Positions 19,237 to 28,111 are shown, numbered from the stretch's first letter. The stretch: DNA of 64,000 nt from Bacteroidaceae bacterium (GCA_017560125.1 JAFYOS010000028.1:1-64000); one strand, 5' to 3'. Notes: generated by a model not told the origin, from the letters alone. Program-made: numbers and translations.

Positions 19237-20007
19237 ATGAATACCAATAGTAATACTTATACTATCATATATGCTTCGGTAATGGTTATTATCGTTGCAT
19301 TCTTGTTGGCCTTCGTTTCATCGTCGCTGAAACCTATTCAGGACGCTAACGTAGCCATCGACAAAAAAAGCCAGATTCTTGCGTCGCTCAACATCCGCGG
19401 CTTGGAGAAGAGCGAGATTGAATCTAAATACGATGCTGTCATCGTAGGCGACCAGATTATCAAGGCCGACGGTGCTGTTGTAAACGACGGTGCTGCTAAG
19501 GACGAGGCTGCTTTCGTACTCGACAGCAAAGAGGTAAATGAAAATAATATGCCCCTTTACGTTGCTAACGTAGATGGTGCTACAAAGTATGTGATTCCTG
19601 TTACAGGACGCGGTCTTTGGGGCGGTCTTTGGGGCTACATCGCTCTGAACGACGATTGCAAGACTGTCTTCGGTGCTTATATGTCACACGAGAGCGAGAC
19701 AGCCGGTTTGGGTGCTCTGCTCGTAGAGACATGGTTCCAGGAGCGTTTCCTGGGCAAGAACCTCTTTAAGGAGAACACTGACGAGGTTGCCCTCACAGTG
19801 GTTAAAGCCGGTGCTGTAAAAGACGAGGCTATCGAGGTTGACGGTCTTACAGGTGCTACCCTCACTACCAACGGTATTGCCGCTATGGTTCAGGAGGGCT
19901 TGCAGAAGTATATTGGATTTATTAACACAAAGACTGCAGTTCAGCAGGGTGCTTGTGAAGAGGTTCCTTGTTGCGAAGAGCAGGCTTGCGAAAAAACGGA
20001 GGAATAA
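19237..20007 (+). CDS. nqrC: Na+-translocating NADH:quinone reductase subunit C with Cys-rich C-terminal tail
   Basis: 256 residues. One N-terminal membrane helix (~8-28) is followed by the periplasmic FMN-binding domain. The covalent flavin motif is DGLTGATLTT, with Thr208 as the expected FMN-bearing residue. The RGLWGGLWGYIAL and SHESETAGLGA segments are typical NqrC. Unusual is the last ~20 residues: an acidic tail with four cysteines (240, 245, 246, 251) following the end of the FMN domain. I do not know this tail from standard NqrC; if the usual topology holds it would sit outside the cytoplasm. nqrD begins 3 bases after the stop, so translation is probably coupled. Confidence 0.96.
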   Translation: MNTNSNTYTIIYASVMVIIVAFLLAFVSSSLKPIQDANVAIDKKSQILASLNIRGLEKSEIESKYDAVIVGDQIIKADGAVVNDGAAKDEAAFVLDSKEVNENNMPLYVANVDGATKYVIPVTGRGLWGGLWGYIALNDDCKTVFGAYMSHESETAGLGALLVETWFQERFLGKNLFKENTDEVALTVVKAGAVKDEAIEVDGLTGATLTTNGIAAMVQEGLQKYIGFINTKTAVQQGACEEVPCCEEQACEKTEE

Positions 20008-20010
20008 GAT

Positions 20011-20634
20011 ATGGGTAATTTGTTTTCAAAAGAGAATAAGGCGGCTTTCATAAATCCGTTGAACCTTGACAACCCCGTTGTTGTACAGGTGCTTGGTATC
20101 TGTTCGGCATTGGCTGTTACCTCTCAGCTCGAGCCTGCCATCGTGATGGGTCTTTCGGTTACTGTCATCACAGCATTTGCCAACGTTATCATTTCGTTGC
20201 TTCGCAAGACAATCCCCAACCGTATACGTATCATCGTGCAGTTGGTTGTTGTTGCTGCTCTTGTTACCATTGTTAGCCAGGTGCTCAAGGCTTTTGCATA
20301 CGATGTAAGCGTTCAGCTTTCGGTGTATGTGGGTCTTATCATCACCAACTGTATCCTCATGGGACGCCTCGAGGCGTTTGCCATGCAGAACGGCCCTTGG
20401 GCTTCGTTCCTCGATGGTGTTGGTAGCGGTCTTGGCTATGCAATCATCCTTGTAATTGTAGGTTTTGTACGTGAGCTTCTCGGCTCGGGTTCTTTGCTCG
20501 GTGTACAGGTTATTCCTCAGGCACTCTACGATATGGGTTACATGAACAACGGTATGATGACCATGCCTGCAATGTCACTCATCATCTGTGGTTGTGTTAT
20601 CTGGGCTCACCGTGCTTATAACGATAAAAAATAA
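20011..20634 (+). CDS. nqrD: Na+-translocating NADH:quinone reductase subunit D
   Basis: 207 residues with about six membrane helices; together with NqrE it forms the inverted-topology pair in the membrane that holds an iron centre and helps form the Na+ pathway. The family segments PVVVQVLGICSALAVTSQL, TNCILMGRLEAFAM and FLDGVGSGLGYAIIL are present; the TNCILMGR Cys is the iron ligand expected in this subunit. Length is normal. nqrE starts 30 bases downstream. Confidence 0.96.
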   Translation: MGNLFSKENKAAFINPLNLDNPVVVQVLGICSALAVTSQLEPAIVMGLSVTVITAFANVIISLLRKTIPNRIRIIVQLVVVAALVTIVSQVLKAFAYDVSVQLSVYVGLIITNCILMGRLEAFAMQNGPWASFLDGVGSGLGYAIILVIVGFVRELLGSGSLLGVQVIPQALYDMGYMNNGMMTMPAMSLIICGCVIWAHRAYNDKK

Positions 20635-20664
20635 TAATACATACTTCTAATTAGAATTTATATT

Positions 20665-21294
20665 ATGGATCATTTAATAAGCTTGTTTGTCCGTTCTATC
20701 TTTGTGGACAATATGATTTTCGCATTCTTCTTGGGTATGTGTTCTTATTTGGCCGTATCGAAGAATGTAAAGACTGCGCTTGGTCTGGGTATCGCCGTAA
20801 TCTTCGTGTTGTTGGTTACAGTACCCGTTGACTATGCTTTGCAGAAATATGTACTCGGTCCCAATGCTCTTGTAGAGGGTGTTGACCTTTCGTTCCTTGC
20901 GTTTATCCTGTTCATCGCGGTTATCGCAGGTATCGTGCAGCTTGTAGAGATGGTGGTTGAGCGTTTCTCTCCCTCGCTCTATGCTTCACTCGGTATCTTC
21001 CTTCCGCTTATCGCCGTAAACTGTGCCATCATGGGTGCGTCGCTCTTCATGCAGCAGCGTATCACCATGGACCCCGCTGTAAGCTCACAGGCTATCGGTG
21101 ATGTATGGGATGCACTTGCGTTTGCTCTCGGTTCGGGTATCGGCTGGCTTTTGGCTATCGTAGCTTTGGCTGCCATCCGCGAGAAAATGGCTTACACCGA
21201 TGTTCCCAAGCCTCTTCAGGGCCTTGGTATCACCTTCATCACCGTAGGTCTCATGGCACTTGCATTCATGTGTTTCTCAGGTCTTAATATTTAA
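20665..21294 (+). CDS. nqrE: Na+-translocating NADH:quinone reductase subunit E
   Basis: 209 residues, about six membrane helices. The start [33 protein letters not shown] and the [12 protein letters not shown] segment are typical NqrE; the Cys in each is the expected iron ligand. It pairs with NqrD in the membrane core. nqrF begins 18 bases downstream. Confidence 0.96.
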   Translation: MDHLISLFVRSIFVDNMIFAFFLGMCSYLAVSKNVKTALGLGIAVIFVLLVTVPVDYALQKYVLGPNALVEGVDLSFLAFILFIAVIAGIVQLVEMVVERFSPSLYASLGIFLPLIAVNCAIMGASLFMQQRITMDPAVSSQAIGDVWDALAFALGSGIGWLLAIVALAAIREKMAYTDVPKPLQGLGITFITVGLMALAFMCFSGLNI

Positions 21295-21312
21295 TGTTAA
21301 AGGAATAGTACA

Positions 21313-22590
21313 ATGGAAAATATGAATTTGATTTTAGTGAGCATTGGAGTATTCCTCGCAATTATCCTTGCGCTGGTGATTATCCTGCTCATTGCAAAGA
21401 AATTGCTGTCGCCGAGTGGTAATGTAAACCTTACAATCAACGGTAAGGATACAATCTCGGTAGCACAGGGTGGCAGTTTGCTCAGCACATTGGCCGAGAA
21501 TAACATCTACCTTCCCTCGGCTTGCGGTGGTAAGGGTTCTTGCGGTCAGTGTAAGGTTCAGGTTCCCTCGGGTGGTGGAGAAATCCTTGATTCAGAGAAG
21601 GGACAGTTTACACGTAAAGAGATTAAGGAGAACTGGCGTCTTGGTTGCCAGTGTAAGGTTAAGGGCGATATCTCAATCAAGGTTGACGACTCAGTAATGG
21701 GCGTTAAGGAGTGGGAGTGCACCGTTATTGGTAACCGCAACGTGGCTACCTTCATCAAGGAGTACAAGGTTGCATTGCCTCCCGGTGAGCACATGGATTT
21801 CGAGCCCGGATCATACGCTCAGATTAAGATTCCTGCATTCAACATCGATTACGATAAGGATTTCGACAAGTCACTCATTGGCGATACCTATCTTCCCGCT
21901 TGGAAGAACTTTGGTCTTTTCAATCTGAAGTGTACAAACGATACTCCCACAGTTCGTGCATACTCAATGGCTAACTACCCCGACGAGGGCGATATCATCA
22001 CATTGAACGTGCGTATTGCTACTCCTCCCTTCAAACCGAAAGAGCAGGGTGGTGGCTTCATGGAGGTTAACCCTGGTATCGCTTCATCTTACATCTTCAG
22101 CTTGAAGCCCGGTGATAAGGTTATCATGAGTGGCCCTTATGGTGAGTTCCGTCCCAACTACGACTCAGGTCGTGAGATGATTTGGGTAGGTGGTGGTGCC
22201 GGTATGGCTCCCTTGCGTGCTCAGATTATGCACATGCTCAAGACACGTCAGTGTCGCGACCGTCAGATGCACTATTTCTATGGTGCACGTGCTTTGGAGG
22301 AGATTCCCTTCCTCGACGACTTCCTCGCATTGGAGAAGGAGTTCGACAACTTCCACTTCCACCTTGCGTTGGACCGTCCCGATCCCAAGGCCGATGCAGC
22401 AGGCATCAAATATACAGCAGGCTTCGTAGCACCCGTTATGGGCGATACATACCTGAAGGCTCATGAGGCTCCCGAGGATTGCGAGTACTACTTGTGTGGT
22501 CCTCCCATGATGGCCAAGACTGTGCTTGACCTTCTTGACAGCCTCGGCGTAGAGAAGGACATGATTCACTTCGACGACTTCGGAGGATAG
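21313..22590 (+). CDS. nqrF: Na+-translocating NADH:quinone reductase subunit F (NADH dehydrogenase subunit)
   Basis: 425 residues. One N-terminal membrane helix (~5-27) is followed by a 2Fe-2S ferredoxin domain whose ligands are Cys71, Cys77, Cys80 and Cys112, in the spacing C-x5-C-x2-C-x31-C. A ferredoxin-reductase-type FAD domain with RAYSMANYP comes next, then an NADH domain with GGGAGMAPLRAQ and YLCGPPMM near the C-terminus. This subunit takes electrons from NADH into the complex. It is the last nqr gene and is followed at once by a strong terminator. Confidence 0.97.
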   Translation: MENMNLILVSIGVFLAIILALVIILLIAKKLLSPSGNVNLTINGKDTISVAQGGSLLSTLAENNIYLPSACGGKGSCGQCKVQVPSGGGEILDSEKGQFTRKEIKENWRLGCQCKVKGDISIKVDDSVMGVKEWECTVIGNRNVATFIKEYKVALPPGEHMDFEPGSYAQIKIPAFNIDYDKDFDKSLIGDTYLPAWKNFGLFNLKCTNDTPTVRAYSMANYPDEGDIITLNVRIATPPFKPKEQGGGFMEVNPGIASSYIFSLKPGDKVIMSGPYGEFRPNYDSGREMIWVGGGAGMAPLRAQIMHMLKTRQCRDRQMHYFYGARALEEIPFLDDFLALEKEFDNFHFHLALDRPDPKADAAGIKYTAGFVAPVMGDTYLKAHEAPEDCEYYLCGPPMMAKTVLDLLDSLGVEKDMIHFDDFGG

Positions 22591-22599
22591 TCTCCGGTA

Positions 22600-22637
22600 C
22601 AATAAAAAAAGGCTGCTGCGGCAGCCTTTTTTTATTG
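22600..22637. terminator. Bidirectional terminator between nqrF and the HAD gene
   Basis: A perfect 17-bp stem (CAATAAAAAAAGGCTGC with its complement) around the loop TGCG. Both flanks carry A/T runs, so it works for nqrF on the plus strand and for the convergent HAD gene on the minus strand. Confidence 0.92.
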
Positions 22638-22656
22638 TAGTTATTATTGCGGTATG

Positions 22657-23352
22657 CTATAAGATATCTTTTATTTGCAGCAGGTTGTTCACCTCGTATG
22701 TGGGCTCGAATGTGAGCCCTTTTGCTCCGGCTATATTTACAAATATTTGGTCGAGCCCTATGTTGGCAGCGCCTACAATGTCGGTTTCGAACATATCCCC
22801 AATCATGATGCAGCTCTCTTTGCGGGCGCCACTTACCTGCAGCGCGTAGTGGAACAGCTCGGGGTTGGGCTTGTTTATCCCTATCTCGTCGGACAGTATC
22901 AGGCGCTTGAAATATTTGGACAGGCCGGTGGTGGCCATCTTCTGCGATTGCAGCTCCTGAAAGCCATTGGACAGAATGAACATCTCGTATCGCGGGTGCA
23001 GATACTCCATTAGCTCTATTGCGCCAGGTATCAGTACGTTCTTGTGGGGGATGCGGCTAAGCGCCTCGGTGCAGAAACGGGCTGCAAGCTCCTCGTCGGG
23101 GTGGCCTACTGCCTCCAGTGGGTAGCTGTATCGCAGCCTGTTGAGCGTCGCCTTGTCTATCTCGCCCTTGCCATAGAGCACCCATAGCTCCCTATTCCTG
23201 GGTTCGTATATTTGCAGGAAATGCTCGAACGATTCGAAGAAGCGTTCATATCCCAGCAGGTCGTATGTTTCGTGAAACGACATGCGCGAGGCTTGTCTGA
23301 AATCGAACAGTGTATCGTCGAGGTCTATGAATAGGGTGGTGTATCTGCTCAT
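22657..23352 (-). CDS. HAD-superfamily hydrolase of the YjjG/YfnB type
   Basis: 231 residues. HAD motif I is FIDLDDTLFDF with nucleophile Asp10 and Asp12; motif II is ILSNG; motif III/IV is the GINKPNPELF lysine followed by MIGDMFETDIVGA. The helical cap lies at ~20-90. Sequence and length fit the YjjG/YfnB group, whose characterised members are nucleotide 5'-phosphatases acting on pyrimidine and non-canonical nucleotides. Cytoplasmic. It ends at the shared terminator with nqrF. The start ATG at 23352 leaves 96 bases to the upstream lipoprotein gene, which is read in the same direction. Confidence 0.85.
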   Translation of the reverse strand: MSRYTTLFIDLDDTLFDFRQASRMSFHETYDLLGYERFFESFEHFLQIYEPRNRELWVLYGKGEIDKATLNRLRYSYPLEAVGHPDEELAARFCTEALSRIPHKNVLIPGAIELMEYLHPRYEMFILSNGFQELQSQKMATTGLSKYFKRLILSDEIGINKPNPELFHYALQVSGARKESCIMIGDMFETDIVGAANIGLDQIFVNIAGAKGLTFEPTYEVNNLLQIKDIL

Positions 23353-23390
23353 TTGTGGTTGTCGCTGTTTGGTGGTTGCTATAAATTCAA

Positions 23391-23430
23391 GAGAGTGGCT
23401 TGTCGGTAGTTTATCGACAGGGCCACTCTC
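23391..23430 (-). terminator. Possible terminator after the coiled-coil lipoprotein gene
   Basis: A 9-bp stem GAGAGTGGC/GCCACTCTC enclosing a second 5-bp stem TGTCG/CGACA. The T tract on the minus strand is poor, so it could instead be an attenuating or stabilising hairpin. Confidence 0.45.
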
Positions 23431-23448
23431 TGTGTGATTATTGGGCGC

Positions 23449-24297
23449 TTATCGCACCTGTATTACAAGGTATTTCGATACGCTCCAGAATTTTTCGGGG
23501 TTGGTGATGGTGAGAACATACTTTTTGTCCTTGTTGCGCTCGAGCTTGTAGCTGTTCTCGGGGTGTGTCGTCAGCAACTTGGCGTTCTTTTCGTGTGTGT
23601 CGATGGTGGTGAGCTCGCGCTTGTCGGCCTTGGTGAAGTAGTCCATTCGGGCGTTGCCTCCTTCGAGCACCTTCTTGCCGCTTATGATGTTCATCTCCTT
23701 GAGCTCGCTCTTTGTGCCTATTGCATACCACACGCTGTTGAGCTCGCTATCCTGTTTGCTGATGGTCTGCTCGTTCTCGGCCTTGGTCTTGCTCAGACTG
23801 GCGACGTTGCTGCTCAGTTCCTCGACGCTCTTGTCGAGCTCGGCAATGTGGATGTTTTTGTTGGCAAGCTCCTCTTGCAGAGCAATAATCTGCTTGCTCT
23901 TGGCCTCGAGTTCCTTCTTCAGCTTCTGCACCATGCTTTTCAGCTGTTTCGACGACGATTCGCTGTTGCTGAGCTTCTGCTCGAGCTCGGCTATCTGTGC
24001 GCGGTTGTTGGCAAGTGTCTCGTTGATGAAATTTATATCCTTTTGCAGCTTCATCATCTTGCTCTGCTCGGTGCTTGCTGCGTCGAGGTTTATGCGTCCT
24101 TGCGCTGCATTTATGGCTTCGAAACCCTCTTCGACTATGTTTATGGTCTTAATCATTTCGTCGAGTGCGGCATCCCTCTCGGCCAATATTGTTTTCAGTG
24201 AGTCGTTCTCGGTTATCAGCTGTGAACGCTTGGGGCCGTTGGTGCATCCAACCATGATGGTTGCCACGGCAATAAGTAGATAAACACTCTTTTTCAT
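23449..24297 (-). CDS. Coiled-coil lipoprotein, unknown function
   Basis: 282 residues. The signal peptide has a lipobox (IMVGC) with Cys18 as the lipidated residue. Residues ~25-170 are a long run of heptads rich in Glu, Lys, Leu, Asn and Ser, predicted coiled coil. Residues ~175-282 form a compact domain (WYAIGTKSELKEMNII, then KRELTTIDTHEKNAKLLTTHP, ending SVSKYLVIQVR) whose family I cannot name. It probably reaches from a membrane into the periplasm or surface. It lies 13 bases downstream of rsmI and is likely co-transcribed with it. Confidence 0.8.
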   Translation of the reverse strand: MKKSVYLLIAVATIMVGCTNGPKRSQLITENDSLKTILAERDAALDEMIKTINIVEEGFEAINAAQGRINLDAASTEQSKMMKLQKDINFINETLANNRAQIAELEQKLSNSESSSKQLKSMVQKLKKELEAKSKQIIALQEELANKNIHIAELDKSVEELSSNVASLSKTKAENEQTISKQDSELNSVWYAIGTKSELKEMNIISGKKVLEGGNARMDYFTKADKRELTTIDTHEKNAKLLTTHPENSYKLERNKDKKYVLTITNPEKFWSVSKYLVIQVR

Positions 24298-24310
24298 TGT
24301 CTTTTCGTTT

Positions 24311-25015
24311 TTATTGTTCGTTGTTGCCTGTGAACGGTTGGCAGTCGATGCCGCCTACCAATAGCACAAATTCGCCTCGCGGCTCCTTCTTGGTGAAGTG
24401 GGCGATGAGCTCCTCGAGGGTGCCGCGCACGCACTCTTCGTGCATTTTCGATATTTCGCGTACGGCTGCTGCGGGGCGCTCCTTGCCGAATGCCTCGGCA
24501 AATTGTGTGAGGGTTTTTACTACGCGGTAGGGCGATTCGTAGAATATCATTGTTCTGGGCTCCTCTTTCAGCTGTGTGAGGCGTGTCTGGCGACCCTTTT
24601 TCTGCGGCAGGAAGCCTTCGAATACGAAGCGCTCCGAGGGTAGCGACGAGCTTACCAATGCGGGCACGAATGCTGTGGCGCCCGGAAGGCATACGACCTC
24701 AATGCCGGCTCTTACAGCCTCGCGCACCAACAGGAAGCCCGGGTCCGAGATAGAGGGAGTGCCGGCGTCCGATACCAGTGCCACGTGTGTGCCGCTGGCT
24801 GCAATGCGTTCCACGGTGTGTGCCACGGTCTGGTGCTCGTTGAATTTGTGGTGCGAGAACATGGGTGCATGTATCTCGTAATGCTTGAGCAGATTGCCGG
24901 TGGTGCGTGTGTCCTCGGCGAGAATGAAATCGGCCTCGCGCAGTATGCGCAGTGCGCGCATGGTGATGTCTTCGAGATTGCCGACAGGGGTCGGCACAAC
25001 GTATAATATACCCAT
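24311..25015 (-). CDS. rsmI: 16S rRNA (cytidine-1402-2'-O)-methyltransferase
   Basis: 234 residues. The N-terminus YVVPTPVGNLEDITMRAL, the AEDTRTTGNLL stretch, and LVSDAGTPSISDPGFLLVREA are hallmarks of RsmI, a tetrapyrrole-methylase-fold enzyme that uses S-adenosylmethionine. It methylates the ribose of C1402 in the decoding centre. The protein is a little shorter than the Escherichia coli enzyme at the C-terminus, as in many Bacteroidota. It has a clear promoter and is divergent from the AI-2E permease gene. Confidence 0.95.
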   Translation of the reverse strand: MGILYVVPTPVGNLEDITMRALRILREADFILAEDTRTTGNLLKHYEIHAPMFSHHKFNEHQTVAHTVERIAASGTHVALVSDAGTPSISDPGFLLVREAVRAGIEVVCLPGATAFVPALVSSSLPSERFVFEGFLPQKKGRQTRLTQLKEEPRTMIFYESPYRVVKTLTQFAEAFGKERPAAAVREISKMHEECVRGTLEELIAHFTKKEPRGEFVLLVGGIDCQPFTGNNEQ

Positions 25016-25043
25016 CTATCTTGATTGTAATATGTTTCGACTG

Positions 25044-25051
25044 CAAATTTA
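25044..25051 (-). promoter_or_regulatory. -7 promoter element of rsmI
   Basis: Read on the minus strand this is TAAATTTG, a match to TAnnTTTG, 28 bases ahead of the rsmI start. The transcript would start near 25037. Confidence 0.6.
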
Positions 25052-25128
25052 AGTATAAAAGTGTGTATATAGCCATTTCGCTTGTAAATTTTAACATAAT
25101 ATAGGCTCTCTACAATTTTAACAATGTT

Positions 25129-25136
25129 TACATTTG
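25129..25136 (+). promoter_or_regulatory. -7 promoter element of the AI-2E permease gene
   Basis: TACATTTG, a match to TAnnTTTG, with a predicted transcript start near 25143 and a leader of ~35 bases. It forms a divergent promoter pair with rsmI. Confidence 0.6.
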
Positions 25137-25177
25137 CAATAATTAGCACAATATTGTTGGATTAAATAGTTGATGAT

Positions 25178-26299
25178 ATGCAATTGATGGGTGATGTCAG
25201 CGTGGGACGTTTTCTGCGCATCGTGTTGGTGTTGTTGTTTGTAGGGGTTGCCTATGTGGTTCTCAAGAGCCTCAGCGGGGTGTTGTTGCCCTTCCTGGTG
25301 GCGTGGTTGGTGGCCTATCTGCTCTATCCCATAGTGAAATTCTTTCAGTATCGCCTCCGATTTAAGTACCGCCTTCTTTCCATAGTGACGGTGCTCGCCC
25401 TGTTGCTTGCCGTTGTGGTGGGTTTCTTCATTCTTGTGATCCCCTCAATCGTCGATGAGCTGTCGCAACTGAAGAATATAATAATCGGTTTCATTACCAA
25501 TCAGGCCAAGAACCCCACCATCCCTTCGGCGGTGATAGATTCGATACGCGAATATGCCAACGAGAACGGTGTGGTAAATATTTTGCAGCATTCGGGCATA
25601 CAGGAGATGTTCAAATCCATAGCCCACAAGACGTGGTTCTTTGCTGTCGATACCATAAACGTTGTTTTTCAGGTGTTTGCGTGGTGCATCACCCTGCTAT
25701 ATCTCTTTTTTATATTGCTCGATTATGAACGCCTTGCCGAGGAGTGGCTCACGCTTATTCCCGTTAAATGGCGCGCCGGAGTGACTGCTATCGTCCACGA
25801 TCTTACCGACGGCATGAACCAGTATTTCCGCGGACAGGCGCTCATTGCGCTGCTGGTGGGTGTGATGCTCTCTATAGGCTTCCTTATAATAGATTTCCCC
25901 ATGGCTGTCGGTTTCGGCCTTTTCATCGGTCTGCTGAACCTTGTACCCTACTTGCAGCTGGTGTCGCTGCTGCCCATGACGCTGCTTGCGCTTATCGATG
26001 CGGTAAATACGGGTGGTAATTTCTGGATAACAATCTCCACCGCCTTGGCCGTAGTGCTCATAGTGCAAGCCATACAGGATTTCATATTGGTGCCCCACAT
26101 CATGGGACGACGTATGAAACTGCACCCGGCGGTGATATTGCTTTCGCTTGCCGTATGGGGAAAATTGTTGGGCATCGTAGGCATGATTATGGCGCTGCCG
26201 TTGACGACACTTATAATGGGCTATGTGAAGCACTATCACCAGTTGGTTGATGCCGAGCGCAGCGAAAAAGAGGCCAAATCGCTCGAAAAGCAAGAATAA
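25178..26299 (+). CDS. AI-2E family (PerM/TqsA-like) membrane transporter
   Basis: 373 residues with about eight hydrophobic segments. It starts with a tight pair of helices (~10-50), then a third (~62-88). A soluble region (~90-145) with IPSIVDELSQLKNII follows, and then the C-terminal bundle including QALIALLVGVMLSIGFLIIDFPMAVGFGLFIGLLNLVPYLQ and QDFILVPHIMGRRMKLHP, both typical of the family. Members export diverse small solutes or sodium; the autoinducer-2 role is proven only for TqsA. The substrate here is unknown. A tRNA gene with its own promoter follows. Confidence 0.88.
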   Translation: MQLMGDVSVGRFLRIVLVLLFVGVAYVVLKSLSGVLLPFLVAWLVAYLLYPIVKFFQYRLRFKYRLLSIVTVLALLLAVVVGFFILVIPSIVDELSQLKNIIIGFITNQAKNPTIPSAVIDSIREYANENGVVNILQHSGIQEMFKSIAHKTWFFAVDTINVVFQVFAWCITLLYLFFILLDYERLAEEWLTLIPVKWRAGVTAIVHDLTDGMNQYFRGQALIALLVGVMLSIGFLIIDFPMAVGFGLFIGLLNLVPYLQLVSLLPMTLLALIDAVNTGGNFWITISTALAVVLIVQAIQDFILVPHIMGRRMKLHPAVILLSLAVWGKLLGIVGMIMALPLTTLIMGYVKHYHQLVDAERSEKEAKSLEKQE

Positions 26300-26331
26300 T
26301 TGTGTCGATTCGAAAAAAAACGGAAGAAATG

Positions 26332-26362
26332 TTTGCAGTTTCGAAAAATATGCATACCTTTG
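26332..26362 (+). promoter_or_regulatory. Promoter of tRNA-Lys
   Basis: -33 TTTG at 26332-26335, 19-base spacer, then TACCTTTG at 26355-26362: a complete Bacteroidota housekeeping promoter 25 bases before the tRNA. Confidence 0.85.
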
Positions 26363-26386
26363 CACTCGCTTAACGGCACGAAGGTT

Positions 26387-26459
26387 GATTCGCTAGCTCA
26401 GCAGGTAGAGCACATCCCTTTTAAGGATGGGGTCCTGGGTTCGAGCCCCAGGCGAATCA
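26387..26459 (+). tRNA. tRNA-Lys (anticodon TTT)
   Basis: The acceptor stem pairs GATTCGC with GCGAATC, with discriminator base A. The D arm is GCTC...GAGC. The anticodon stem CATCC/GGATG holds the loop CTTTTAA, giving anticodon TTT. The T arm is CTGGG-TTCGAGC-CCCAG. CCA is not encoded. It has its own promoter and terminator. Confidence 0.97.
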
Positions 26460-26466
26460 CTCGAAG

Positions 26467-26500
26467 AAGGGACTCAATCGAGTCCCTTTCTTTTTTTTCT
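26467..26500 (+). terminator. Terminator after tRNA-Lys
   Basis: A 9-bp stem AAGGGACTC/GAGTCCCTT, loop AATC, then a long T-rich tract. Confidence 0.9.
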
Positions 26501-26599
26501 CTCCCATCCGTTTCCTGCATGCCCGGCACAGGGTTTCTCGCGCACAAAATTGTCGTGGGCTTGTTGTTAAAATATTCTTCACTTTTTTTGCCTCGTTTT

Positions 26600-26630
26600 T
26601 TTGTAGAAGTATTAAGAAGTGTTACTTTTG
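26600..26630 (+). promoter_or_regulatory. Promoter of the DUF1846 gene, nearly abutting the start codon
   Basis: TTTG at 26600-26603, 19-base spacer, TACTTTTG at 26623-26630. The ATG is at 26639, so the predicted transcript starts only a few bases before it. Confidence 0.8.
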
Positions 26631-26638
26631 TATTCCAT

Positions 26639-28099
26639 ATGAAAATAGGTTTTGATAACGAGAAATATCTCAAGATACAGTCCGAACGCATCAAGGAGCG
26701 TATAGCCCAGTTCGGCGATAAGTTATACCTCGAATTCGGAGGTAAATTGTTTGATGACAACCATGCAAGCCGTGTGTTGCCCGGCTTCAAACCAGATTCC
26801 AAGTTGCAGATGCTCATGCAGTTGAGCGACTGCGCCGAGATTCTGTTTGTAATCAGCGCCCTCGATATAGAAAAGAACAAGATGCGAGGCGACCTGGGTA
26901 TCACATACGACGAGGATGTGTTGCGTCTGCGTGGCGAGTTCGAGAAGGTAGGTTTGTATGTGAGCAGTGTGGTCATCACCCACTACAACGGTCAGTCAAG
27001 CGCGGATGCCTATCGCAATCGTTTGGAGCGATTGGGTATAAAGGTTTATTACCATTATACCATCGAGGGTTATCCCACCAACGTGGCCCTCATCGATTCC
27101 GACGAAGGCTTTGGCAAGAACGACTATGTAGAGACCACCCGTCCATTGGTTATTGTTACCGCTCCCGGCCCCGGTAGTGGCAAAATGGCTGTATGCCTCA
27201 GTCAGCTCTATCACGAGAACAAGCGTGACATAAAGGCCGGATATGCCAAGTTCGAAACCTTCCCCGTGTGGAGCCTGCCTTTGAAGCACCCCGTCAACAT
27301 GGCCTACGAGGCTGCTACAGCCGACCTTAACGATGTGAACATGATTGACCCCTTCCATCTGGAGGCCTACGACAAGATAGCAGTAAATTACAATAGAGAT
27401 ATCGAGATTTTCCCCGTGCTGAATGCTCTGTTCGAGGGTATCTATGGCGAGAGCCCCTATAAATCGCCCACCGACATGGGTGTGAATATGATAGGCTTCT
27501 GCATGAGCGACGAGGATGTGTGCTGCAATGCCGCACGCGACGAGATTATCCGAAGATACTACTATGCACTGAACAACCTAGCCAAGAAGGGCGACAACGA
27601 GAATGAGGTCAACAAGATAGCCCTCATCATGAAGCAGGCGAAATTGACCACCGACTATCGTCGTACTACTGTCGCTGCCCATGAGCGCAAGGAACTCTCC
27701 GGAGTGTCGGCGGCAGCTATCGAGCTGATGGATGGTACTATCATCACATCGCGCTCTAGTTCTCTGCTTGGCCCCAGCGCCGCCTTGTTGCTGAATGCGC
27801 TCAAGCACCTTGCCGGCATACCTCACAGCGTGAAACTTATTCCCGAGGAACTCATTTCGCCCATTCAGAAAACCAAGGTGGAGTACCTGCATGGACGCAA
27901 CCCGCGTCTGCACACTGACGAGGTGTTGGTGGCATTGTCGCTGCTCAGCAACCGCGACGAGAACTGCAGAAAGGCGCTCGACCAGCTGCCCAAGCTCGAG
28001 GGTTGCCAGATACACTCAACCGTAATGCTCAGCGAGGTCGATCGCAAGATTTTCAAGAAGTTGGGCGTGGGATTGACATGCGACCCCATAAAGAAATAG
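26639..28099 (+). CDS. DUF1846 (UPF0371) family protein
   Basis: 486 residues from the ATG at 26639. The open frame extends upstream to 26300 but runs through the tRNA and the gene's own promoter, so that part is not coding. The N-terminus MKIGFDNEKYLKIQSERIKERI and the internal LEFGGKLFDDNHASRVLPGF match the DUF1846/UPF0371 family, about 500 residues, widespread in anaerobes and of unknown biochemical role. A glycine-rich TAPGPGSGKMAVCLSQ segment (~178-193) resembles a nucleotide-binding loop. The PH-domain gene follows after 12 bases. Family assignment is good; function unknown. Confidence 0.9.
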   Translation: MKIGFDNEKYLKIQSERIKERIAQFGDKLYLEFGGKLFDDNHASRVLPGFKPDSKLQMLMQLSDCAEILFVISALDIEKNKMRGDLGITYDEDVLRLRGEFEKVGLYVSSVVITHYNGQSSADAYRNRLERLGIKVYYHYTIEGYPTNVALIDSDEGFGKNDYVETTRPLVIVTAPGPGSGKMAVCLSQLYHENKRDIKAGYAKFETFPVWSLPLKHPVNMAYEAATADLNDVNMIDPFHLEAYDKIAVNYNRDIEIFPVLNALFEGIYGESPYKSPTDMGVNMIGFCMSDEDVCCNAARDEIIRRYYYALNNLAKKGDNENEVNKIALIMKQAKLTTDYRRTTVAAHERKELSGVSAAAIELMDGTIITSRSSSLLGPSAALLLNALKHLAGIPHSVKLIPEELISPIQKTKVEYLHGRNPRLHTDEVLVALSLLSNRDENCRKALDQLPKLEGCQIHSTVMLSEVDRKIFKKLGVGLTCDPIKK

Positions 28100-28111
28100 C
28101 GACCTAAAACC

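Noticed and set aside
26300-26638. Upstream extension of the DUF1846 frame
   Set aside because: It crosses tRNA-Lys, its terminator and the DUF1846 promoter; the family start is at 26639.
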